From contig OZ253954.1 of the NCBI GenBank assembly GCA_965267405.1, positions 2,480,001 through 2,544,000 of the forward strand: a stretch of 64,000 bases of DNA. The letters run 5' to 3'. The translations under genes were made by a program, and so were the position numbers. Below the pieces are notes generated by a model. It was not told where the DNA came from. It searched no databases and saw only the letters and a list, made by a program, of their open reading frames with translations. This document shows, one piece after another, positions 42,192 through 51,207 of this stretch (its first letter is position 1; each line of letters starts with the position of its first letter). The DNA is from JAPPOI01 sp028818055 (GTDB lineage Bacteria; Pseudomonadota; Alphaproteobacteria; Rhodobacterales; Rhodobacteraceae).

Positions 42192-42839
42192 ATGATCATA
42201 TCGCCCGGTCGAAAGTACATTTTCGTTCATATCCCGAAGACTGGGGGAACGTCTTTGGCGCTTGCGCTGGAAGCGCGTGCAAAAGCTGACGATATTCTGA
42301 TTGGAGACACACCAAAGGCCCGCAGACGCCGAAACCGTTTGAAAGAACTTTCGACACCTGGCCGACTTTGGAAGCATTCTCGGATTTCTGACATTCAAGG
42401 GCTGGCGCAGGCTGAACCGCTTGATGATTTTTTTGTTTTCACTTTGGTGCGCAATCCATGGGACCGTATCTTCAGTTTGTTCCACTGGTTGCGCGAGCAA
42501 AGCTTTGACCATCCATCTGTCGCGATCGCAAAAGGGCGCGACTTTCCGGATTTCGTTTCAGCGCCTGAGATGCGCGAAGCGTTCGAGAACGACGCAGTCG
42601 CAAACTATGTCACCGACAACCGGGGACAATGGCGCTGCGATCTGTGCCTTCGTCTCGAAAACCTATCCCACGACATCAATATTCTTGAAGAGCGGCTCGA
42701 GTTGAAATTGCCGCCTTTGTCCCACGAAAATCCATCCAACAGACCGGCAGAATACCGCGACGCATTTGACAAAAGCACGACAGACTTGGTTGCCCACTGG
42801 TTTGCTGATGACATCAAACGATTTGGATATGAGTTTTGA
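42192..42839 (+). CDS. Sulfotransferase-family protein
   Basis: A 215-aa protein of the small bacterial sulfotransferase (Sulfotransfer_2) type. It starts IFVHIPKTGGTSLALALE, where KTGGTS is the 5'-phosphosulfate-binding loop, and has FVFTLVRNPWDRIFSLFHWL (the 3'-phosphate-binding region, about residues 84-103). Such enzymes transfer sulfate from PAPS to polysaccharides or other acceptors; the acceptor is unknown. ATG 42192 is preferred to the earlier in-frame start. It stands alone between two oppositely oriented neighbours. Confidence 0.75.
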   Translation: MIISPGRKYIFVHIPKTGGTSLALALEARAKADDILIGDTPKARRRRNRLKELSTPGRLWKHSRISDIQGLAQAEPLDDFFVFTLVRNPWDRIFSLFHWLREQSFDHPSVAIAKGRDFPDFVSAPEMREAFENDAVANYVTDNRGQWRCDLCLRLENLSHDINILEERLELKLPPLSHENPSNRPAEYRDAFDKSTTDLVAHWFADDIKRFGYEF

Positions 42840-42904
42840 CGCGGCGTTTGCCGTGACAAGGGCGTTCGCCTGCTCAAATGTGGCCACCAATTATGGAGCT
42901 CGCG

Positions 42905-44923
42905 ATGACAGAATATCCCCACCTGTTTCAACCACTTGACCTTGGGCACGTGACCTTACCAAACCGGGTTCTCATGGGATCGATGCACACCGGTCTTGAA
43001 GAGCTCGGTGACTTTGACAGGGTGGCAGCCTTTTATGCCGCGCGGGCAAAGGGTGGGGCCGCCCTGATCGTCACAGGCGGTATGGCACCGAACCGTGAAG
43101 GTGGCGTTCTTCCGGGAGCGGCGGGGCTTTTTACTGACAAGGATATTGAGAACCATCGCAAAACCACCAAGGCGGTGCACGAGGCCGGTGGACGGATCGC
43201 GATGCAAATCCTTCATGCCGGACGCTACGCATACAGTCCGGAATGCGTGGCACCATCGCCGGTGAAGTCGCCGATATCGCCGTTTCCGCCTGCCGAACTC
43301 GATGAAGAAGGAATTGAAAAGCAAATCGCGGACATAGCGGAGGCAGCCGCAAAAGCGCGCGAAGCCGGGTATGACGGTGTCGAAGTCATGGGGTCGGAAG
43401 GGTATTTTCTGAACCAATTTCTTGTCACCCATACGAACAAGCGTACCGATCGTTGGGGCGGATCTTACGAGAACCGCATGCGTCTGCCGATTGAGGTTGT
43501 GAAACGTGTGCGCGAAAAAGTCGGAGAAGATTTCATTGTCATCTACCGGCTTTCAATGATCGACCTCGTACCAAACGGATCGACTTGGGACGAGGTTGTG
43601 ACGCTGGCAAAGGAAATCGAAAAAGCCGGGGCCAGTATTTTAAACACGGGTATCGGATGGCACGAAGCCCGAATTCCCACGATCGCGACCAGTGTGCCGC
43701 GCCGGGCTTTTACATGGGTCACAAAAAAGCTGATGGGCGAGGTTTCAATACCCGTCATCACCTCAAACCGCATCAACATGCCCGAAGTTGCAGAAAGCGT
43801 GCTGTCAGAAGGCTGCGCCGATATGGTTTCCATGGCGCGCCCGTTTCTCGCTGATCCGGATTTCGTTGCAAAAGCAAAAATGGGCAAATCGAATACCATT
43901 GCCCCATGCATCGCCTGCAATCAGGCGTGTCTCGATCATACATTTGAGATGAAGGTCGCAACTTGTCTGGTTAATCCGCAGGCAGCCCACGAAACCGAGC
44001 TTGTTTATACGCCGACTGAGACCCCGAAGACTGTCGCGATCGTTGGTGCGGGTCCGGCTGGGCTGTCCACGGCACTTGTTGCTGCCGAACGCGGCCACAG
44101 TGTTACGCTCTATGACGCTGCAAGTGACATTGGCGGCCAGTTGAACATGGCCAAGCAAATCCCTGGCAAAGAGGAATTTTTTGGCCTTGTGGATTGGTAT
44201 CGGACCATGCTGCAGGAACACAAAGTCGATGTTCGCCTGAATACTCACGCAACGCCTGAAACGCTGGCTGAAGCGGACGAAGTTATTATTGCGACAGGTG
44301 TAACGCCGCGTGATCCACAGATTCCCGTAGAGGGCAATCCGCAGGTGGTCTCGTACACAGATATTCTTCAAGGACGTGTAGAAGCCGGCGACAGGGTCGC
44401 GATTGTGGGCGCGGGCGGAATTGGCTTCGACGTGGCAGAGTTTTTGGCTCAGGACAAACCCAGCCCGACCATGGACCTTCAGGAATGGAAAGAAGAATGG
44501 GGTGTCGACGACCCAGATGTTTCAAGAGGTGGACTGGCCGAAGGGGGTCCCAAACCGGAACCGTCACCCCGCGAAATCACACTATTGCAGCGTAAATCGG
44601 AAAGACCCGGTAAGCGGTTGGGAAAGACAACGGGTTGGATCCATCGAGCCAGCCTGATGATGAAGGGCGTCAAAATGGTTGGTGGCGTGACGTATGATCT
44701 GGTCGATGACCAAGGTCTGCATGTCACCGGCTCGGATGGTGCTCTTATCATTGAATGCGACACGGTTGTTCTGTGCGCCGGTCAGGAACCGCGACGCGAT
44801 CTTGCAGATGAGCTGGAAGCCACAGGCCGAAAAGTTCATGTGATCGGTGGTGCCGATGTCGCCGCCGAACTGGATGCAAAGCGCGCAATCAATCAAGGTG
44901 CTCGTCTGGCTGCAGAACTGTAG
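42905..44923 (+). CDS. fadH: NADPH-dependent 2,4-dienoyl-CoA reductase type flavoenzyme
   Basis: A 672-aa protein of the old-yellow-enzyme/4Fe-4S family. Residues 1-350 form the FMN-binding TIM barrel (FQPLDLGHVTLPNRVLMGSM, QILHAGRYAYS); CIACNQACLDHTFEMKVATC (about residue 338) carries the 4Fe-4S cysteines; from about 375 an FAD/NAD(P) domain follows (VAIVGAGPAGLSTALVAAERG, then VAIVGAGGIGFDVAEFLAQD). FadH reduces 2,4-dienoyl-CoA in unsaturated fatty-acid oxidation; trimethylamine dehydrogenase-like members have the same architecture, so substrate is not certain. Start ATG 42905 after GGAG. Confidence 0.85.
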   Translation: MTEYPHLFQPLDLGHVTLPNRVLMGSMHTGLEELGDFDRVAAFYAARAKGGAALIVTGGMAPNREGGVLPGAAGLFTDKDIENHRKTTKAVHEAGGRIAMQILHAGRYAYSPECVAPSPVKSPISPFPPAELDEEGIEKQIADIAEAAAKAREAGYDGVEVMGSEGYFLNQFLVTHTNKRTDRWGGSYENRMRLPIEVVKRVREKVGEDFIVIYRLSMIDLVPNGSTWDEVVTLAKEIEKAGASILNTGIGWHEARIPTIATSVPRRAFTWVTKKLMGEVSIPVITSNRINMPEVAESVLSEGCADMVSMARPFLADPDFVAKAKMGKSNTIAPCIACNQACLDHTFEMKVATCLVNPQAAHETELVYTPTETPKTVAIVGAGPAGLSTALVAAERGHSVTLYDAASDIGGQLNMAKQIPGKEEFFGLVDWYRTMLQEHKVDVRLNTHATPETLAEADEVIIATGVTPRDPQIPVEGNPQVVSYTDILQGRVEAGDRVAIVGAGGIGFDVAEFLAQDKPSPTMDLQEWKEEWGVDDPDVSRGGLAEGGPKPEPSPREITLLQRKSERPGKRLGKTTGWIHRASLMMKGVKMVGGVTYDLVDDQGLHVTGSDGALIIECDTVVLCAGQEPRRDLADELEATGRKVHVIGGADVAAELDAKRAINQGARLAAEL

Positions 44924-46486
44924 CTATTCGGGCAGACCAACATCTCGTAAGGTGTCTAGCCAGTAGGTTTGGTGCTCCTCGCGTTCGACGGGCACCATGT
45001 TCTTAAGGCGTGAAATAGTTAGTCCTGGCATTGCATCGAGTACTTCGTCCAACGCTTTTCTCGCTTCCTCTTTTCGGCCTAGGCGAGCATTTGAAGCGAC
45101 GATCTGACGTAACGCTGGGCCATAATTTGGTTGAATTCGAAGCATTTTGACTGCGTTTTGAAGAACTGCTTCATGATCACCGTGAAGAAAAAGAGCAATT
45201 CCTTTCCCAGACATCCAAATGGACCGGGTCGGGTCGGCAGGGCTGAGCGAAATTGCTGTTTCGTATGCCGTCAGAGTCCTTTCCAAGTCACCCTGGCAAC
45301 CTCGCATCGTCGCTGTGAACCCATATGCACTTGCGCAATTGGGGTTCACTTCAATTGCAGCCTCTAATCTTTCAAAGCATTCGTCGTATCTGCGCTGAAA
45401 TCCCGCGGCCAATCCTAAAACCGCTAAGGCGCTCGCATCAAATGCATCCAATTCCGCTGCTCGACGCGCGGCAACTTCGGCCTCGCGAATGGTGCGCAAG
45501 GGATCATCGCTCCAGTCATTCAGCATCTTATGAAAGTGACACCAAGCCATCGAGCTGTGCGCGATCGCAAATTCAGATGAACTTCCTACAACGTTGGAAA
45601 GGATCTGCAGCGCTTCTTCCGTGTGTTCCTTTGAATACTTGTCCATGTGCCAACGTGCGCGCATGACTTTTTCCCAGTCACTCAGGCTGGTCATTTCCTT
45701 GCGATATGCGGATGCCATTTCGGCGTATTGAGTTTGTGGCGCAATTGAATTGACCGCTTTGGCCGCAATTTCGTCCTGAACTTCGAAAATGTCGCTTAGG
45801 TCGCCATCGTATCGATCCGACCAGATTGTGTGACCAGCTTCGGCATCGACCAGCTGCACAGCAACTCGAATGCGTTCTGCGACTTGCCGGACGCTGCCCT
45901 CCAGAACGTATTTCACGCCAAGTGACTTGGCGATCTCCTGTGCTGGTGTCGATTTCCCTTTGAAGGTGAAGCTGGAGTTTCGGGCGATAACCGCCAATTC
46001 ATGGAAGCGCGAAAGCGCGTTGATGATTTCCTCGGCGATCCCGTCGGCAAAGTACTCCAGCTCGACATCGCCGGATAAGGGGCGAAGCGGAACGATGGCG
46101 ATGCTGGGCTTTTCTGCAATGCCGGATACACCGGTCGCTTCATTAGTTGGAACACTGTCTGGTTTCTGTGGCTGAACACCAAACCGGAACCCTCGCCCGT
46201 GGACCGTCTTTATCAGGCGCTGTTCGGTTCCGTCGTCTCCCAATGCGCGCCGTAAGGCATTGATCCGTGTGGAAACCGCACTTTCCGAAACAAATCGGCC
46301 ATTCCAGACACTCTCGATTATTTCGTCCTTCGAAACGACACGATCCGAATTTTGGATCAAGAGAACCAGCAAATCGAAAACTTGCGGCTCCAAAGGTACC
46401 AATTCACCGTTTTTGCGAAGTTCGGCCGCATCAACGTTCAGGTCAAAGTTTTCAAACGAAAATTGAGTGTTTGAATGGTCGTTCAT
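44924..46486 (-). CDS. Winged-helix regulator with TolB-like and TPR domains
   Basis: A 520-aa protein. Residues 5-100 form an OmpR/CadC-type winged helix (LVPLEPQVFDLLVLLIQNSDRVV, SESAVSTRINALRRALGDDG, KTVHGRGFRFG). Residues about 125-260 resemble the TolB-like domain found in adenylate-cyclase-type TPR proteins (IAIVPLRPLSG, YFADGIAEEIINALSRF, KYVLEGSVRQVAERIRVAVQL, WSDRYDGDLSDIF). The C-terminal half has TPR-like helices (AAIEVNPNCASAYGFTATM). No transmembrane segment is seen, unlike CadC. Divergent from a 56-aa gene which it may control. Confidence 0.8.
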   Translation of the reverse strand: MNDHSNTQFSFENFDLNVDAAELRKNGELVPLEPQVFDLLVLLIQNSDRVVSKDEIIESVWNGRFVSESAVSTRINALRRALGDDGTEQRLIKTVHGRGFRFGVQPQKPDSVPTNEATGVSGIAEKPSIAIVPLRPLSGDVELEYFADGIAEEIINALSRFHELAVIARNSSFTFKGKSTPAQEIAKSLGVKYVLEGSVRQVAERIRVAVQLVDAEAGHTIWSDRYDGDLSDIFEVQDEIAAKAVNSIAPQTQYAEMASAYRKEMTSLSDWEKVMRARWHMDKYSKEHTEEALQILSNVVGSSSEFAIAHSSMAWCHFHKMLNDWSDDPLRTIREAEVAARRAAELDAFDASALAVLGLAAGFQRRYDECFERLEAAIEVNPNCASAYGFTATMRGCQGDLERTLTAYETAISLSPADPTRSIWMSGKGIALFLHGDHEAVLQNAVKMLRIQPNYGPALRQIVASNARLGRKEEARKALDEVLDAMPGLTISRLKNMVPVEREEHQTYWLDTLRDVGLPE

Positions 46487-46627
46487 GCCGAAACTCTACC
46501 GGCAAGTTAGCAATCTTCAACATATTCAACGTTTTCCTGATGAAATCTTAAGATGCTCTTCAAGTCTTCGACTAGCTGCTTAGGCAATCTGACAGTCATC
46601 AAGACAACAAAAAACCAGGTGACTGAC

Positions 46628-46798
46628 ATGAAACGCGACGAATTCTTCAATTCAGATGGCACAATCAACATGGATAAGGCGATGAGAGCCGGTCGCCAGG
46701 CTAGATCAGACGCCGCAATGACCGGTGCACGGGCCACACTTCGCTTCTTTCGCGGAAGTGGCGGCAGAAAAGAAGCAACCAGAACCATCGCTCTGTAG
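46628..46798 (+). CDS. Uncharacterised small basic protein
   Basis: A 56-aa protein, MKRDEFFNSDGTINMDKAMRA at the start, ending with a basic stretch (RFFRGSGGRKEATRTI). AGGTG lies 9 nt before ATG 46628. It is divergent from the winged-helix/TPR regulator with a 141-nt gap. I do not recognise a family; the Arg-rich helical composition is superficially like DUF1127 proteins. No neighbour shares its transcript. Confidence 0.5.
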   Translation: MKRDEFFNSDGTINMDKAMRAGRQARSDAAMTGARATLRFFRGSGGRKEATRTIAL

Positions 46799-46870
46799 GG
46801 CGAAAAACGCATTAATTATCTGATTTTGTTTACTAATCGGGTCCGTTGCAAGTAGAATAGCGATCCGTTA

Positions 46871-46910
46871 GGCCCCGGTGATTGGCTTGAAATAGCCCGT
46901 CTCCGGGGCC
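46871..46910 (+). terminator. Hairpin after the small-protein gene
   Basis: GGCCCCGG (46871-46878) and CCGGGGCC (46903-46910) form an 8-bp perfect stem with a 24-nt loop, followed by ATTTCGTCT. A possible terminator within the 245-nt gap before the LysR gene. Confidence 0.45.
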
Positions 46911-47043
46911 ATTTCGTCTGTCTCAATTCCAAAAACAATCCCGACATTACCGGGAAATTGTCGGGTACTCTCCCAATTCTCGCCCGATTTCACGTGCAAA
47001 CAGTTTCTTGCCGGGGGGCAGAAGAACAAGGGTTTTTATCCGG

Positions 47044-47952
47044 ATGGACCGACTGACCGAAATGGAAGCGTTTGCAACCGTCGTGGATCAGGGTGGATTC
47101 ACCGATGCTGCCAAGAAGATGGGGATCTCCAAATCAGCCGTGTCTAAGCACGTCTCGTCATTGGAAGCCCGCCTTGGTGCACGGTTGTTGAACCGCACGA
47201 CACGCCGCGTCTCGCCGACCGAAATTGGCTTAGCCTACTATGATCGCGCTCGCCGTGTCTTGAATGACGCTGGTGAAGCTGACGCCCTGGTAACTTCGAT
47301 GCAATCAGCGCCGTCCGGACTGCTTCGTATCTCTGTTGCCACAGACTTTGGCGTCAACCACTTGTCGCCTGTACTTGGCGACTTCCTACAAGAATTCCCC
47401 GAGATCACCGTCAACATGGTTTTGAACAACCGTTATGTTGAACTGATTTCGGAAGGCTTTGACCTGGCCGTGCGTATTGGTGAGCTGGAAGACAGCACAC
47501 TTCGCGCTCGTAAGCTTTGCGAAACCAACCGCCGCATGATCGCGTCGCCAGAGTATTTCGCGAAATACGGCCGCCCACAGAAGATTGATGATCTGAACGA
47601 ACACAAGCTTCTGCATTACTCGAACAACTCTGCCGGCAACGTCTGGAAGCTGACCGCCCCATCGGGTGAAAAGCGTCAGGTTCGCACCGCTGGCTGGTTG
47701 ACTGTTAATGATGGTCAGTCGCTCTTGAATGCTGCAATCGCAGGACTTGGCATCGCTTACCTGCCTTCGTTCCTCTACGCAGAGGCGATGGAACAGGGGC
47801 TGGTCGAAGAAGCGATCCCTGATCTGCCGATTGAAACTCAAGGCATCTTCGCGGTTTACCCGCCAGGCCGCTTCACGCAGCCAAAGGTACGTGCCTTTAT
47901 CGATTTCCTTGTCCACGCCTTTGCTGAAAAGGGCCCGGACAATTGGGGATGA
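47044..47952 (+). CDS. LysR-family transcriptional regulator
   Basis: A 302-aa LTTR. The N-terminal winged helix is clear (EMEAFATVVDQGGFTDAAKKM, SKSAVSKHVSSLEARLGARLL, residues 4-60), followed by the effector-binding domain (about 90-295, VNHLSPVLGDFLQEFPEITV, GLGIAYLPSFL). It resembles the CrgA-like branch of LTTRs. ATG 47044 is used; the longer frame from 47008 adds 12 residues. The usual divergent target is not evident, since the upstream gene is co-oriented; its ligand is unknown. Confidence 0.9.
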   Translation: MDRLTEMEAFATVVDQGGFTDAAKKMGISKSAVSKHVSSLEARLGARLLNRTTRRVSPTEIGLAYYDRARRVLNDAGEADALVTSMQSAPSGLLRISVATDFGVNHLSPVLGDFLQEFPEITVNMVLNNRYVELISEGFDLAVRIGELEDSTLRARKLCETNRRMIASPEYFAKYGRPQKIDDLNEHKLLHYSNNSAGNVWKLTAPSGEKRQVRTAGWLTVNDGQSLLNAAIAGLGIAYLPSFLYAEAMEQGLVEEAIPDLPIETQGIFAVYPPGRFTQPKVRAFIDFLVHAFAEKGPDNWG

Positions 47953-47994
47953 CCCCTCGGTTTTGACGAGTTTTCCCTCGGTTTATCTGAACTT

Positions 47995-48020
47995 GGGCGC
48001 CTTCGAGGCGCCCATTTTTA
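47995..48020 (+). terminator. Intrinsic terminator after the LysR gene
   Basis: GGGCGCCT (47995-48002), loop TCG, AGGCGCCC (48006-48013), then ATTTTTATT. It lies just before the stop of the converging ompA-like gene at 48018. Confidence 0.85.
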
Positions 48021-48947
48021 TTCCAGCGAAAGAAGCACAACTTCGACGCGACGGTTCAATGACCGCCCGTCGTCAGACAAGTTTGATGCCCGGGGCGAAA
48101 GGTAACCGGCACCTTCTGCAGAAAGCTGGACATCTGAGACACTGAACCCATCCCGCAGTCTGACAAGAACAGACTCCGCTCGCCGTTTTGACAGCGCCGT
48201 ATTGTTCTCCAAAGAACCAACCGCATCTGTGTGCCCGACTAGAATGATCCGCGCATTTGGGTTCTCTGCCAACCAACCGGCAAGCGCAGAAAGGCTGACA
48301 AACGGGCCGTCACCGAGATCCGCAGATCCGGACCCAAAATCGAGATCAGTCAATACCGCTCGACCTGTCGTCAAAAGCCGCTCAATGAGAGGTGTTGTGT
48401 TCGTCGCCTCGATTTCAGTCGTCGGAACGGCTTCAACGGCTTCGGGAAGTGCTTCGGCACCAAAGACCTCGGTGATATGGGCGAAGCTTGTGTTGGCGTC
48501 TCGTGAAACGACGATGCTAACGGCGAATGGGTCAACCGTTGCTCCACGCTTGCGCGCCAGCAGATATCTGAAATCGCCAAGATCCACATGCATTTCTGGT
48601 TCGCCCAAAAGGTCCAACTGGAACCTGAATTCAAACCCGCCGCACACCCGATCTGAACATGTGAATACGATGTCGTAGCCCTCTGCCTCCAGCCTTTCTT
48701 GCATAGGCGTCAGGAACTGAAGAGTGGTCGGAGTGCCTCCCGGTCGCTGATATACTGTGCGTCGCACCTGGCCTTGCACCACAGGAACCTCCTTGTCGGA
48801 AGTCCAGACCGAGTTCGGTAAACGCACGTCGTCAGCAGGTGATGTGTCGCTCAATACCGCTGTCGCGTTGTCGGGCGCCACGTCAAACGCATATGACGAA
48901 GTGGCTATTGTCGCTAGTGCAACTGAAAGCAGGAAGCGCGCCAGCAT
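48018..48947 (-). CDS. OmpA-family outer-membrane/periplasmic protein
   Basis: A 309-aa exported protein with a Sec signal peptide (MLARFLLSVALATIATSSYA, cleavage near A20). The middle is unassigned, with a possible disulfide between the cysteines of TCSDRVCGG. The C-terminal OmpA/MotB peptidoglycan-binding domain covers about residues 195-308: LDFGSGSADLG, ARIILVGHTDAVGSLENN, LSKRRAESVLVRL. Starts within a TGATG-type overlap with the GNAT gene, so the two are translationally coupled. Confidence 0.88.
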   Translation of the reverse strand: MLARFLLSVALATIATSSYAFDVAPDNATAVLSDTSPADDVRLPNSVWTSDKEVPVVQGQVRRTVYQRPGGTPTTLQFLTPMQERLEAEGYDIVFTCSDRVCGGFEFRFQLDLLGEPEMHVDLGDFRYLLARKRGATVDPFAVSIVVSRDANTSFAHITEVFGAEALPEAVEAVPTTEIEATNTTPLIERLLTTGRAVLTDLDFGSGSADLGDGPFVSLSALAGWLAENPNARIILVGHTDAVGSLENNTALSKRRAESVLVRLRDGFSVSDVQLSAEGAGYLSPRASNLSDDGRSLNRRVEVVLLSLE

Positions 48948-49669
48948 CAGTCTTGGACCCGCCGATAATGATATCCAGACACCGCCGTCATTCCGAGGGA
49001 TTCATAAAGTGCGACTGCTGGGCGGTTTGCTTTAACGACAAGAGTTGTGAACCAACGCGCACCCTGATTCATCGCCCAATGCGCGATGGCACGTGTCATT
49101 TGCCGTCCCAATCCTTGCCGGCGCCCTTCTTCGCGGATTTCAAGCGCATGTAACATGGCGATATCGCCGTCCACCGCCGCAAACGCGGTTCCCATTGGTT
49201 GATCGTCGACGCGTCCTAGAAATGAAGACTTTGGTTCGCCTGATCGCAGCATGACATCAAGACGCGCCGGTCCAACGCCGCCTTCTTGCCAGATGTCGCG
49301 TTGTGCTGCCAATGGCGGCCAGGATGGAAACACTTTTACGATGCCAGGCTTTCTCGCGACTGCAGCGGCGTCAGCAATGAAAATTAGCGTCGGATCGGCC
49401 ATCTCGTACGCCAGGTTGGCAAGCTGCATGTCCAGCAGCCTGTCCTGTTCACGGATCATGAATATTGGTGTCTGATCCAGGTCGAGCATGCCCTGTTCGG
49501 CAGGCGAAATATCCTCTGCTTTTGTCGGACCGTTGGCCGTTGCTGCTGAAACCCGCTGTCCGCCGCCAGCGCCGTAGCGCAAGGTGAATTTTCCACGCTC
49601 CAGCTTCCGCTCCGCTGGCCAGGTTGCTTCAATGGCATCGAACAGGCGTTGTGTTTCCGGAAAATTCAC
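48947..49669 (-). CDS. GNAT-family N-acetyltransferase
   Basis: A 240-aa acyl-CoA-dependent acetyltransferase. The acetyl-CoA loop lies in EEGRRQGLGRQMTRAIAHWAM (R/Q-x-x-G-x-G, about residues 183-203), followed by TTLVVKANRPAVALYESLGM, the standard final strand and helix. The N-terminal 110 residues (YGAGGGQRVSAATA) do not resemble the GNAT fold and may select the substrate. GTG start 49667-49669 overlapping the preceding gene's stop; minus-strand unit with MoCF-domain and ompA-like genes. Confidence 0.85.
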   Translation of the reverse strand: MNFPETQRLFDAIEATWPAERKLERGKFTLRYGAGGGQRVSAATANGPTKAEDISPAEQGMLDLDQTPIFMIREQDRLLDMQLANLAYEMADPTLIFIADAAAVARKPGIVKVFPSWPPLAAQRDIWQEGGVGPARLDVMLRSGEPKSSFLGRVDDQPMGTAFAAVDGDIAMLHALEIREEGRRQGLGRQMTRAIAHWAMNQGARWFTTLVVKANRPAVALYESLGMTAVSGYHYRRVQD

Positions 49670-50397
49670 GATGCGGCTGCTCCGAATTCATCGCGTAAAG
49701 CTTTCTCAGCACTTGCCAATCTTGCAGAATCCGTTCCACGGATCACAATATTTGCTCCGTATTTTCCATCTTTCTGAAAAGGATACGAGCCGAAGCTTAA
49801 GTCTGTAAACGCATCCGCCAATAGCCCAAGCGGGCCTGCGATGTCGCCTTCGCCCTTGTTTACTTGGATGGATAAGGAACGCAACGGTTCGCCTCCTGTC
49901 AAATGAGGCAAAACTGACGCCAGCATCGCTTGGAAGATTGACGGCACTCCGGCCATGACATGTACATTTCCCAGAATGAAACCGGGCGCGGCGGACACCG
50001 GGTTTTCAATCAGCGCCGCATCGTCTGGAATTCGCGCCATGCGCAGGCGCGCGTCGTTCAATTCCAAGCCTTGTCGATCATAATGGGCCTGCAATATTTC
50101 ACGAGCGTCTTCGCGCACATCAATATGCACATTGAATGCAGCAGCCACGCACTCGGCAGTGATGTCATCGTGTGTTGGTCCGATGCCGCCGGATGTGAAG
50201 ACATAATCGTGCGCAGCAGAAAGGGATGTGACAGCGCTTTTGATTGCATCTGGGTCGTCCGAAACCACTCGAACTTCTTTCAGGTCGATGCCTGCCCCCG
50301 TCAGTCGACCGGCAAGATGGTGCATATTGGCGTCACGGGTACGGCCCGAGAGAATCTCGTCGCCGATCACCAACATAGCCGCTTTGGGGTTCGCCAT
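49666..50397 (-). CDS. Molybdopterin-binding (MoCF/CinA N-domain) protein
   Basis: A 243-aa protein with a MoaB/MogA-like fold as in the N-terminal half of CinA: MLVIGDEILSGRTRDANMHHLA (about residues 7-28) and YVFTSGGIGPTHDDITAECVAAAF (about 66-88). The nucleotide-amidase half of full CinA is absent. ATG 50395-50397 (MANPKAAM) is preferred to an open frame 17 codons longer. Divergent from sfsA. Confidence 0.85.
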   Translation of the reverse strand: MANPKAAMLVIGDEILSGRTRDANMHHLAGRLTGAGIDLKEVRVVSDDPDAIKSAVTSLSAAHDYVFTSGGIGPTHDDITAECVAAAFNVHIDVREDAREILQAHYDRQGLELNDARLRMARIPDDAALIENPVSAAPGFILGNVHVMAGVPSIFQAMLASVLPHLTGGEPLRSLSIQVNKGEGDIAGPLGLLADAFTDLSFGSYPFQKDGKYGANIVIRGTDSARLASAEKALRDEFGAAAS

Positions 50398-50446
50398 CCG
50401 CCCAGTGTCCTTGCTTGACCTTAAATCAAGGTATAGGCCCCGGATC

Positions 50447-51154
50447 ATGCGCTTTCAAACCACTTTGGTCCCCGCGAAACTGATCCGACGGTACAAACGG
50501 TTTTTGTCGGATGTTGTGCTCGAAGCGGATGGAGATGAGGTTGTTGCTCACTGCCCAAATCCAGGAGCAATGACCGGGTTGGCAGAGCCAGGGCAAAGGG
50601 TCTGGCTGGAGCCAAATGATGATCCCAAGAAGAAGCTGAAATTCGGATGGCGAATAACTGAATTGTCAGATGGCCAATTCGCATGCATCGACACGAGCCT
50701 CGCAAACAAGGTTGTTGGAGAAGCATTAAGGGCGGGCGAGATCAGTCCTTATGGCCAGGCATCAGATATCCGCGCGGAAGTTCCTTATGGCGAAGGAAGT
50801 CGTGTTGATTTTCTGGTGTCAGAAAACGGAAGAGATACCTATCTCGAAGTGAAGTCCGTCACCCTGATGCGTGAGTCGGGATTGGCCGAGTTTCCCGACA
50901 CCGTCACGAAACGCGGGGCAAAACATTTGCGGGAACTGGCCAAACTTGCAGCGGGCGGAACTGCCGCGGCGATGATCTATCTTGTCCAACGTACCGACTG
51001 TCATGTGGTTGGAGTCGCGGCTGACATCGATCCGGATTATGCAAAAGCTGCAAAAGAGGCAAAAGACGCTGGTGTGGCGTTCCAAGCCTATGCAGTCGAT
51101 ATATCGTCGGAAGGTCTGAAAATCGCGCGTTTGCTGGATTTTAAGGGTGACTAG
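50447..51154 (+). CDS. sfsA: DNA-binding sugar-fermentation-stimulation protein SfsA
   Basis: A 235-aa protein of the SfsA family: MRFQTTLVPAKLIRRYKRFL with an OB-like N-terminal domain, CPNPGAMTGLAEPGQRVWL, then a nuclease-like core with SRVDFLVSENGRDTYLEVKSVTL (D...ExK) and FPDTVTKRGAKHLREL. The enterobacterial protein binds DNA and affects maltose genes; role here unknown. ATG 50447 fits the family start. Divergent from the MoCF-domain gene; the 49-nt gap contains a palindrome ACCTT-N5-AAGGT (50418-50432). Confidence 0.9.
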   Translation: MRFQTTLVPAKLIRRYKRFLSDVVLEADGDEVVAHCPNPGAMTGLAEPGQRVWLEPNDDPKKKLKFGWRITELSDGQFACIDTSLANKVVGEALRAGEISPYGQASDIRAEVPYGEGSRVDFLVSENGRDTYLEVKSVTLMRESGLAEFPDTVTKRGAKHLRELAKLAAGGTAAAMIYLVQRTDCHVVGVAADIDPDYAKAAKEAKDAGVAFQAYAVDISSEGLKIARLLDFKGD

Positions 51155-51207
51155 CACTTTCGACCGTAACGCCCTATATCGTCCGGAAACACACAGGTAT
51201 TTCAGTT

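Noticed and set aside
50418..50432. SoxR/MerR-type operator in the sfsA divergent region
   Set aside because: ACCTT-N5-AAGGT is palindromic but too short and without the 19-bp-spaced promoter typical for that family.
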